DNA from: Thermoproteota archaeon
GTDB taxonomy: Archaea > Korarchaeota > Korarchaeia > Korarchaeales > Korarchaeaceae
Direction: 5' to 3'
DNA: 64,000 nt
Assembly: GCA_026986575.1 (NCBI GenBank)
Contig: JALSOH010000004.1
Location: 62,001-126,000, forward strand
The notes under the pieces were generated by a model that ran no database searches, was not told the origin of the DNA, and saw only the letters and a program-made list of their open reading frames with translations. The number at the start of each line of letters is the position of its first letter. Position 1 is the first letter of the stretch. This document shows, piece by piece, positions 34,873-41,172 of the stretch. A program made the translations under genes and the position numbers.

Positions 34873-36114
34873 TTGTCCCTAACCTACGAGCGATACGAGT
34901 TCAAGAAGCTGATAAAAGAGCTGAAGGGTAAGAGGGGTAGAGGTACTGAGCTTATTTCCCTATATATCCCACCTGGAAGAAATGTTTATGATGTTATAAA
35001 GTACCTGAGGGACGAGTACGATCAAGCTAGCAATATCAAGGACAAGCTAACCAGGAAAAATGTCCAGAGCGCCATAGAGAGCATAATACAGAGGCTTAAA
35101 CTGTACCGGAAGGTACCTGAGCACGGACTGGTCGTCTTCTGTGGGGCGATACCTCAGGGCAAGGATAGAGGGACTGAGAAGATCGAGATCTACGTGATAG
35201 AACCACCAGAACCCGTCAGATCCTTCCAGTACGTATGTGACCATGAGTTCTACGTGGAACCCCTAGAGGAGATGGCCAAGGAGAAGAAGGCCTACGGCCT
35301 CATAGTTATGGACAGGGGCGGTGGCGTCATAGCCGTGCTCAGGGGCCCCAACTATAAGATAGTGGACTGGGTCACCTCAGACATACCTCCAAAGCATAGT
35401 GCTGGAGGACAGTCCCAGAGGAGGTTCGAGAGGATAAGAGAGGAGAGAGTGCACGACTTCTTCAAGAGGCTGGGGAAGAGGGCGAACGAGGCTCTCCTGC
35501 CTTTAGAGGGTGAGCTAGAGGGGATAATAATTGGAGGACCTGGAGATGCTAGAGAGAAGTTCGAGGAGGGTAACTTCTTGGATTACAGATTGCAGAAGAA
35601 GATAATCGCTAATATACCCCTATCCTACACCGAGGAGCAGGGAGTCAGGGAGTTGGTGATGAAGGCAGAAGATCTCCTTAAGGAATCCTCTCTCTACAAA
35701 GAGAAGGCTCTGGTGGAGGAGGTCTTCCGGCTCTTGGCCAAGGAGCCGGGTAAAGTAGCTTACGGGATAAGCGAGGTCGAGAAGGCTCTGAAAGCCGGAG
35801 CTGCCGAGAAGGTCTTGGTGCTGGAAGACATACCAGTGAAGAAGGTGAGGATCAGGTGCCCTCAGTGCGGCTATGAGGAGCAGAGAATCATCAGAAAGGA
35901 CAGGGAGGCTTCTCTATCTGGCTGGCAGTGCCCGAATTGCGGAGGAACGGTATACGAGGTGGAGGAGGTGGACATAATAGAGCACTTGGGAGAGATGGGA
36001 AAGCAGAGCGGAGCTGAGATCTACGTGATATCTTCGGGTACCGAATGGGGTATGCAGCTCAAAGCTCTAGGCGGCGTGGCGGCTGTTCTCCGATATGAAC
36101 TAAGGGAATACTGA
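34873..36114 (+). CDS. prf1: Peptide chain release factor aRF1
   Basis: 413 residues. Recognises all stop codons and triggers peptide release. The N domain has the stop-codon loop as SNIKDKLTRKNV, where NIKS is the usual motif (Ser is Asp here), and YVCDHEF matches the YxCxxxF motif. The catalytic GGQ is in PPKHSAGGQSQRRFERIREE. The C domain carries a zinc ribbon (CPQCGYEE...CPNCGG). The start is TTG after GGGTGA. An Mtq2-like methyltransferase, which in relatives modifies the GGQ Gln, is at 39.7 kb. Confidence 0.96.
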   Translation: MSLTYERYEFKKLIKELKGKRGRGTELISLYIPPGRNVYDVIKYLRDEYDQASNIKDKLTRKNVQSAIESIIQRLKLYRKVPEHGLVVFCGAIPQGKDRGTEKIEIYVIEPPEPVRSFQYVCDHEFYVEPLEEMAKEKKAYGLIVMDRGGGVIAVLRGPNYKIVDWVTSDIPPKHSAGGQSQRRFERIREERVHDFFKRLGKRANEALLPLEGELEGIIIGGPGDAREKFEEGNFLDYRLQKKIIANIPLSYTEEQGVRELVMKAEDLLKESSLYKEKALVEEVFRLLAKEPGKVAYGISEVEKALKAGAAEKVLVLEDIPVKKVRIRCPQCGYEEQRIIRKDREASLSGWQCPNCGGTVYEVEEVDIIEHLGEMGKQSGAEIYVISSGTEWGMQLKALGGVAAVLRYELREY

Positions 36115-36160
36115 TCCTTTGACTGTAAAATTTTATTTAGGGGAGTGGGTAGTTGGCATT

Positions 36161-36234
36161 GGGCCGGTGGCGCAGGTTGGTAGCGCGCCGCCTTCGCAAG
36201 GCGGAGGTCGGGGGTTCAAGTCCCCCCCGGTCCA
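36161..36234 (+). tRNA. tRNA-Ala (anticodon CGC)
   Basis: The acceptor GGGCCGG pairs with CCGGTCC and contains the G3-U70 wobble pair that marks tRNA-Ala. The discriminator is A. The anticodon loop TTCGCAA gives CGC. A TATA-like TTTTATTT is about 30 nt upstream. It is followed after 2 nt by tRNA-Ile. Confidence 0.95.
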
Positions 36235-36236
36235 CT

Positions 36237-36311
36237 GGGCCCGTGGCTCAGACTGGTCAGAGCGCCCGGCTGATAACCGGGAGGTCGGGGGTTCAAGTCC
36301 CCCCGGGCCCA
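36237..36311 (+). tRNA. tRNA-Ile (anticodon GAT)
   Basis: The acceptor GGGCCCG pairs with CGGGCCC and the discriminator is A. The anticodon loop CTGATAA gives GAT. It lies 2 nt after tRNA-Ala, so a single transcript is likely, and 14 nt before the PIN-domain gene, which may be read from the same promoter. Confidence 0.95.
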
Positions 36312-36325
36312 TTCGGGTGGTCGAT

Positions 36326-36724
36326 TTGAGGTACATCGTCTTGGACACTTCCTTCCTAATGGCCTTGGCGGAGCTCAGGTTCCTGAATCTGAGTGATCTG
36401 AGGAAGTTCTACCCCAATGCAAAACTAATTACCACAAAATCCGTGGTTAAGGAGCTGGAAAGTTTTCTTAAGGGGAAGAGGAGGATCGCTGCGAGTGTCG
36501 CCCTGCAGGTAATAGAGAAGCATGGCATCTCGGTAAGTGAGAGATACTGCAAGGAGGCCGATGACGATATAATGGCGTTGGCTAAGGAGCTAGGAGCCAT
36601 TGTGGCCACTTTCGATCTGGAATTGAAGGAGAGGCTGTTGACGGAGGGTGTTCCCGTTATATACCTCAGGGCGGGGAAGAAATTAGTGCTCGATGATCCG
36701 TTAAGGTTAAGTAAGGAAAGCTGA
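36326..36724 (+). CDS. PIN-domain protein, Fcf1/VapC9-like
   Basis: 132 residues from the TTG at 36326 (after GGTGGTC). The open frame extends upstream through the two tRNA genes, so that extension is not real. PIN fold: IVLDTSFLMALAE (first Asp), VVKELESFL (Glu), ADDDIMALAKELGAIVATFD (Asp pair) and the final LELKERLLTEGVPVIYLRA. The pattern matches archaeal Fcf1/Utp24-like RNases implicated in rRNA processing. It is not paired with an antitoxin gene. A generic PIN toxin remains possible. Confidence 0.8.
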   Translation: MRYIVLDTSFLMALAELRFLNLSDLRKFYPNAKLITTKSVVKELESFLKGKRRIAASVALQVIEKHGISVSERYCKEADDDIMALAKELGAIVATFDLELKERLLTEGVPVIYLRAGKKLVLDDPLRLSKES

Positions 36725-36762
36725 TCTCTGGAGTGGTAAGACCTCTCAGGGCTAGCGGGGGA

Positions 36763-37335
36763 ATGGAAGAATTGTTTTATATAACAGAGATGAGTGATGT
36801 TGGTTTCATTAAGCCTGCTGATATAACTGGGGATATTAAATCCATACTGAGGGAGCAGTTCGGCTCTAAGTACATAGGACGCTATCTCAGGGATGTGGGC
36901 CTAGTTCTGGATGTGCTTGAGGTCACGGAACTAAGCCACGGTAAGTCCATCATAGGTAGCCCCAACATATACGTCAGGGCGAAGTTCAAGGTCCTAACCT
37001 ACCTACCGCTTAAGGACGAGATAGTCGAGGGAGAGGTGGAGAACATCGTGGACTACGGGATGTTTGTCTCCATAGGTCCGATAAGCGGGTTCGTTCACAT
37101 CTCCCAGCTGGGCGATGACGTCTTCATACACAGGGCGGGGGTGCTGCAGAGCAAGAAGGCGAAGATCACCTTTAGGAAGGGGGATAGGGTCAGAGCTAGG
37201 ATAACCACGGTTAGTAAACCCAGTCCCGCGGCTCTCCTCAGAGGAGAGCCAATAGTCAGGGTCTCCTTGACGATGAGACAGCCGAAGCTCGGAAAGATAG
37301 AGGAGAAGGGGAAGGAAAAAGAGAGTCATGAGTAG
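36763..37335 (+). CDS. rpo7: RNA polymerase subunit Rpo7 (RpoE1, E')
   Basis: About 190 residues. Forms the RNA polymerase stalk with Rpo4. The N-terminal tip domain includes KPADITGDIKSILREQFGSK and IYVRAKFKVLTYLPLKDEIV. The C-terminal S1 domain is VEGEVENIVDYGMFVSIGPISGFVHISQL. The tail is basic and charged. The ATG at 36763 fits the family N-terminus; the frame runs from a GTG at 36733, and a TTG at 36772 is also possible. Spt4, eS24 and eS31 follow in the usual archaeal order. Confidence 0.95.
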   Translation: MEELFYITEMSDVGFIKPADITGDIKSILREQFGSKYIGRYLRDVGLVLDVLEVTELSHGKSIIGSPNIYVRAKFKVLTYLPLKDEIVEGEVENIVDYGMFVSIGPISGFVHISQLGDDVFIHRAGVLQSKKAKITFRKGDRVRARITTVSKPSPAALLRGEPIVRVSLTMRQPKLGKIEEKGKEKESHE

Positions 37336-37343
37336 GTGATCTT

Positions 37344-37532
37344 ATGGCTAAATGGAAGGCCTGCAGGAATTGTAAGGCTCTCACCACCGAGAACAAATGT
37401 CCTGTATGCGGATCAGATGACCTAACCTATAACTGGGAGGGCATAGTTGCCATCACAGACCCTCTACGCTCCCAGCTCGCCAAGATGCTAGGTCACGAGA
37501 AGGTGGGTATGTACGCCTTGAGGGTGTGGTGA
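37344..37532 (+). CDS. spt4: Transcription elongation factor Spt4 (RpoE2)
   Basis: 62 residues, the normal length. A zinc finger of four cysteines (KACRNCKALT...KCPVCGSDDL) is followed by the NGN-binding segment WEGIVAITDPLRSQLAKMLG. It forms the Spt4/5 processivity factor on RNA polymerase. It lies 8 nt after rpo7. Confidence 0.95.
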   Translation: MAKWKACRNCKALTTENKCPVCGSDDLTYNWEGIVAITDPLRSQLAKMLGHEKVGMYALRVW

Positions 37533-37579
37533 GGTAGAGGTTATATATTGGAGAAGTAAACGCAAGAAGGGAGGCGAAA

Positions 37580-37876
37580 ATGGAGTTGGAGATCGTCAGG
37601 CGCAGGGAAAACCCGCTGCTGCAGAGGGAAGAGATCATCGCTAGGGTGCGGTTTGAGGGAGGCACTCCATCTAGGAAAGAGATAAGAGAGGCCCTAGCCA
37701 GAGAGCTCGGGAAACCGATTGGAAACCTCTTTATCAGGAGGATCATCACAGAGTATGGGAAGGAAGAGGCCGAGGTCGTGGCAATGGCCTATAGCAGCAG
37801 GGCTTTTGCCCTACTTATAGAGCCAGACCACATAATAAAGAGGAATGAGGGAGAGGAGGAGGGAGTATCCTCATGA
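37580..37876 (+). CDS. rps24e: 30S ribosomal protein eS24
   Basis: 98 residues. Archaeal/eukaryotic eS24 with [55 protein letters not shown] and the acidic tail. It overlaps eS31 by 4 nt. Confidence 0.95.
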   Translation: MELEIVRRRENPLLQREEIIARVRFEGGTPSRKEIREALARELGKPIGNLFIRRIITEYGKEEAEVVAMAYSSRAFALLIEPDHIIKRNEGEEEGVSS

Positions 37877-38040
37877 AGCACAAGCCAGTTCAAGTGTGGA
37901 AGTACTACTCCATTGAGGGGGACAAGCTAGTCAGAAAAAAGAGAATGTGCCCGAGATGCGGCTCCTTCATGGCCGAGCACAGGGACAGGTACACCTGCGG
38001 TAAGTGCGGCTATACCGAGTTCAAGAAGAAGGAGGGTTGA
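37873..38040 (+). CDS. rps27ae: 30S ribosomal protein eS31 (S27ae)
   Basis: 55 residues starting [16 protein letters not shown], short but complete for this family. The zinc finger is [11 protein letters not shown]...[11 protein letters not shown]. In eukaryotes this protein is fused to ubiquitin; the archaeal version is free, as here. Overlapping start with eS24 (ATGA-type coupling). Confidence 0.95.
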   Translation: MKHKPVQVWKYYSIEGDKLVRKKRMCPRCGSFMAEHRDRYTCGKCGYTEFKKKEG

Positions 38041-38090
38041 TCCCTCCGCTCCTACAGCGATTTTATATCGGACTCAGGGTATTAATCTCC

Positions 38091-38165
38091 GGGCCCGTAG
38101 CTCAGCATGGATAGAGCGCCGGCCTCCGGAGCCGGAGGTCGGGGGTTCGAGTCCCCCCGGGCCCG
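38091..38165 (+). tRNA. tRNA-Arg (anticodon CCG)
   Basis: The acceptor GGGCCCG pairs with CGGGCCC and the discriminator is G. The anticodon loop CTCCGGA gives CCG. A TATA-like TTTTATATC (about 38060-38068) is 25-30 nt upstream. No CCA is encoded. The following 124 bp are AT-rich and lead into the orphan gene. Confidence 0.95.
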
Positions 38166-38255
38166 CTATTCGCTAGACGTCCTGGGAATGTGCTGAATTT
38201 TTGATATGGTTTATCGTCATTGCAGAAACGACTATTGACATCAATATTGTAGCCA

Positions 38256-38276
38256 GCATTTGGCATAACTAAATGC
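38256..38276. repeat. Inverted repeat upstream of the orphan gene
   Basis: GCATTT (38256-38261) and AAATGC (38271-38276) form a 6-bp inverted repeat with a 9-nt spacer, and GGCAT/ATGCC overlaps it. It sits about 15-20 bp before the first ATG of the orphan gene and could be an operator or hairpin. The AT-rich background makes chance pairing possible. Confidence 0.3.
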
Positions 38277-38289
38277 CTGTTAGTATCTG

Positions 38290-39468
38290 ATGATAATTAA
38301 TGTTATAAATGAGATGATACCGCACTCAATTATTATGAATGGAATGTCGACGAGAAGTCGTCCTTTTAATAATTCTATTAATGAAACCATCGAGTTTTTG
38401 ACTTATCATTACCATAATTTCGTCATAGAGGACTTGTTATTTCGAACTCTTAGAGATTTTATTAAGAATCTAGTAGAGGAGCTTCAGAGAGAGTATTTCC
38501 CTTGCTGTGAGGAAACTATCAATGCCTTTGCCTGTAAGAGAGAAGTAAAGGAGTATCTCGATGTATTGTCGAAGACGCTTTACGCCACGAGCAATGAACC
38601 TGTCCGCCTCGGGGCTTTTAGAGTATTACTTCTTGAATCATATAAGCGTTTACTTGGTGATCTAGTTTTTAAGCCAAGCGGGGTTGTTGATCTTGCCCTA
38701 CACGGCATTCTAAAGGAAGAATCAGTAATATTAACCAGTAGAAATCGTGCTATGTTGAAGTCATATCACTTCGGTATAGATTATATGCTCTTAGTTGAAT
38801 ACCCTATTCCAAATAGGAAGCATAAGGTTTTCGTTCCCCTGTTCGTCATAGCGAAGTCAAGCTTTGAAACCATTAAGGAGATAGATATTATAGAGGCTAT
38901 AAGAGCCAAAATAGAAGAGCCACTAGAACGAAAGGATGGGCCTGACAATGTCACAGTGGCTTTGAGGAGTATCCCCAAGTTTACCAGAATAGTGTTAACT
39001 AGAGTAGCCACGTACAACGAAAAGATAATTGAAAAGCCCTGTGTTAATAGGGAGTATCAGAGCATACCTGTATACGGCGATCTAGCATGCGGCATTATTA
39101 GCTTAGTCTTAAAAGATTTACCGGATATGTATAAAATGGTCATTAGTAATGAGGAACTAGTCGGTATTACAATAAATGATTGGATCGTAGCACTGCTAAG
39201 TCTTGCTATACCTTTATTACAGGTAACCGTCGCGTCGGCAAATAGACCTCCTGATCCACCGGGGGGCGCGACTGTGGATGCCGTAGTTAGGAAGATACAT
39301 CAAGAGACCCTTGAGAAGATAGGAAAGGAGATTCAGCAACAACTATTTGTTATGAGGAATCACACTCTACAAGATATAAGAAGAAGTGTAGAGAAGAAGT
39401 TGAACAGTATAATAGACCACTATAGGAACTACGGGAGCACTAGCACAATGGTAGAGATGAGCACTTAA
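38290..39468 (+). CDS. Unrecognised AT-rich orphan gene
   Basis: 392 residues from the first ATG; ATG at 38335 or 38344 fits a TATA-like TTATAAAT at about 38303 better. It is much more AT-rich than its neighbours and uses codons such as ATT, AAT and TTA. Around residues 160-195, FGIDYMLLVEYP and VPLFVIAKSSFET look like the core of a PD-(D/E)xK nuclease with an altered E-x-K site, but this is weak. The C-terminal half has a hydrophobic segment (IVALLSLAIPLLQVTVASA) and a helical tail. It lies directly after tRNA-Arg, a common integration site, yet no att duplication or integrase is seen. Function unknown. Confidence 0.6.
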   Translation: MIINVINEMIPHSIIMNGMSTRSRPFNNSINETIEFLTYHYHNFVIEDLLFRTLRDFIKNLVEELQREYFPCCEETINAFACKREVKEYLDVLSKTLYATSNEPVRLGAFRVLLLESYKRLLGDLVFKPSGVVDLALHGILKEESVILTSRNRAMLKSYHFGIDYMLLVEYPIPNRKHKVFVPLFVIAKSSFETIKEIDIIEAIRAKIEEPLERKDGPDNVTVALRSIPKFTRIVLTRVATYNEKIIEKPCVNREYQSIPVYGDLACGIISLVLKDLPDMYKMVISNEELVGITINDWIVALLSLAIPLLQVTVASANRPPDPPGGATVDAVVRKIHQETLEKIGKEIQQQLFVMRNHTLQDIRRSVEKKLNSIIDHYRNYGSTSTMVEMST

Positions 39469-39577
39469 GTAACCACCGCCGCCCTTTTATAGGACACTAC
39501 TTTTAAGAACTAACCCACCAGAGGCAGAGGCTTAAGTTGAAGTTCTCTCGGGTTATTGATGAAGGAGGTGTTTCGGT

Positions 39578-39772
39578 TTGAAGGATGAAAAAGTTTGCGC
39601 AATAGAAGGTTGTAACGAACCGGCCTCGAAGGAGGTGGATAGGTCGTTTCTCCCCTTCATACAGGAGTTGAAGTTGAAGCTGAAGGAGGACACCGGGAAA
39701 AAGATACCCCTATGCAGGAAACACTACAAGATGGTGAAGCAGGTCAGGGGCGCTCAGCTCTCAGGCTTCTAG
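39578..39772 (+). CDS. Small Cys/His zinc-binding protein
   Basis: 64 residues. Metal-binding pattern CAIEGCNEPASKEV...IPLCRKHYKMV (C-x4-C and C-x2-H). A strong ribosome site (GGAGGTG) precedes the TTG start. Archaea have several such short zinc proteins of unknown role. Its 3' end overlaps the convergent methyltransferase gene by 29 nt. TATA-like TTTTATAG at about 39485-39492. Confidence 0.6.
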   Translation: MKDEKVCAIEGCNEPASKEVDRSFLPFIQELKLKLKEDTGKKIPLCRKHYKMVKQVRGAQLSGF

Positions 39773-40370
39773 GTCTGAGCTCGATAACAATCAGCTCATG
39801 AAATGCTAGCTTCCTCCTACCTAGTATGTGGGAATCGAATCCCCTCTTTCTTCCCCATTCTAGAGTCAGACGTGGCTCGTTGTAGTCCGCGTGCAGTATT
39901 GCTGCCCTTCCACCCTCTTTAATAACACGAGGAAGATCTGAGAGGAAGCGATCGATGAGTTCCCTACCCATCAAACCTCCGACCCAAGATATGGAGAGCT
40001 TGACATTGCTCGGGGGTTCCGGGAGATATGGTGGGTTGAACGTTATGATGTCGAAGGAAGAATCCCTGAAATGATTCATCAGGTCACCTTGGGCGACATG
40101 GAGGTCTACACCATTTAGCTCGGCGTTTCTACGGGCTAATTCCACTGACTCTGAGGTTAGGTCCGTTGCGAAGGTCTCGCACCCCTTCCTAGCCATGAAT
40201 ATGGCCACTATACCCGTGCCTGTTCCCACATCCAGGCATTTTAATCCTCTAAGATCTCCCCACAGGTCTACGGAGTCGAGCATGAGCAGTGAGTCCTCTG
40301 CAGGCGTATAGACCTCCCTGTGAGTCTCAATCTCGAGATCCCTCACTCTGATCTTAGCTCTCTCAGCCAA
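39744..40370 (-). CDS. Mtq2/HemK-like protein methyltransferase
   Basis: 208 residues. The SAM-binding motif is CLDVGTGTGIVAIFMARKG and the catalytic motif is FNPPYLPEPP (NPPY), as in glutamine N5 methyltransferases that modify release-factor GGQ. Archaeal/eukaryotic Mtq2 proteins have this short form without the bacterial N-terminal domain. VYTPAEDSLLMLDSV near the start is typical. Target aRF1 is encoded in this window. It overlaps ksgA by 28 nt. Confidence 0.85.
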   Translation of the reverse strand: MAERAKIRVRDLEIETHREVYTPAEDSLLMLDSVDLWGDLRGLKCLDVGTGTGIVAIFMARKGCETFATDLTSESVELARRNAELNGVDLHVAQGDLMNHFRDSSFDIITFNPPYLPEPPSNVKLSISWVGGLMGRELIDRFLSDLPRVIKEGGRAAILHADYNEPRLTLEWGRKRGFDSHILGRRKLAFHELIVIELRPRSLRAERP

Positions 40371-41077
40371 AGTATCACCTCCAGCACCTCCTCTGGAGAT
40401 AGGTGGTACGGTCTCCTATCCACATAGGGAGCTGATTCCACCTTTTCACCCACCAAGGGCCTCAGGACATTCCTGAGGGTTCTCTTCCTCCTAGAGAATA
40501 TCGTCTTGGAGTACTCGAGAATAGCTTCTCTCACCTCAGGTTCAACATCCCTAGGCTCTATCACTACTATAGCCGATTCGACCTTAGGTGGGGGTTTGAA
40601 GGCCTTCTTCCCCACTACAGCCACGATCTTCACGCTGAAAAGGAGAGAGGATATCACCGTCAGGCTTCCATATTCTGGAGTCCCGGGGGAGGCGACCATC
40701 CTCTCGGCGAATTCCCTCTGGAAGGTCATCACCGCCCTCTCGAAATCGCTCCTCGTGAGACCAATTAGGATGGTTGAGGATAGGTAATAAGGTGGGTTGG
40801 CGGCTACCTTCTCATAACCCCTGATGGGTAGCACCTCTCTGATGTCCTTTTCAACTATTTCCACCCGGGGATCGGATGATAACCTAGACTTGAGATGCCA
40901 TATCATGCTGGGATCCTTCTCCACCAATATAAGCCTCTTGGGACCTCTCTTCAGTATCTCCTCACTCAAATTTCCAGTTCCAGCCCCCAGCTCGACCACA
41001 GAATCGGTGGATCTTATTGAAAGTAGATCCGCCATGACACCGAGCCACTTCCTCGATATCATTATGTGCTGGCCCAA
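40343..41077 (-). CDS. ksgA: 16S rRNA dimethyladenosine transferase KsgA/Dim1
   Basis: 244 residues. Dimethylates two adenines in the 3' helix of 16S rRNA. QHIMISRKWLGVMADLL is the N-terminal signature. SAM motif I is VVELGAGTGNLSEEIL and the active motif is VAANPPYYLSSTILIGL. C-terminal: IFSRRKRTLRNVLRPL. A TATA-like sequence near 41130-41140 on the opposite strand separates it from the divergent RtcB gene. Confidence 0.93.
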   Translation of the reverse strand: MGQHIMISRKWLGVMADLLSIRSTDSVVELGAGTGNLSEEILKRGPKRLILVEKDPSMIWHLKSRLSSDPRVEIVEKDIREVLPIRGYEKVAANPPYYLSSTILIGLTRSDFERAVMTFQREFAERMVASPGTPEYGSLTVISSLLFSVKIVAVVGKKAFKPPPKVESAIVVIEPRDVEPEVREAILEYSKTIFSRRKRTLRNVLRPLVGEKVESAPYVDRRPYHLSPEEVLEVILWLRELRSE

Positions 41078-41172
41078 GCTCTTTTTAAGCCTCAGGAGAG
41101 ATCACCGTCCTTTGAGAATGGGGTTAACAAGCTTATATATGGTTGCATAGGTTAGCTAACGGGTGAGGAAGC

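Noticed and set aside
36119-36325. N-terminal extension of the PIN-domain gene
   Set aside because: It would be translated from two tRNA genes; TTG at 36326 with GGTGGTC is the sensible start.
39507-39554. Pseudoknot-like pairs (GAACT/AGTTC and AACCC/GGGTT) before the small zinc-protein gene
   Set aside because: The nearest TATA-like box (39485-39492) puts the transcript start near 39515, so the 5' strands would not be in the RNA; 5-bp pairs are also weak.
38091-39577. Integrated element with att sites at tRNA-Arg
   Set aside because: I looked for a copy of the tRNA 3' end downstream of the orphan gene and found none, and there is no integrase gene.
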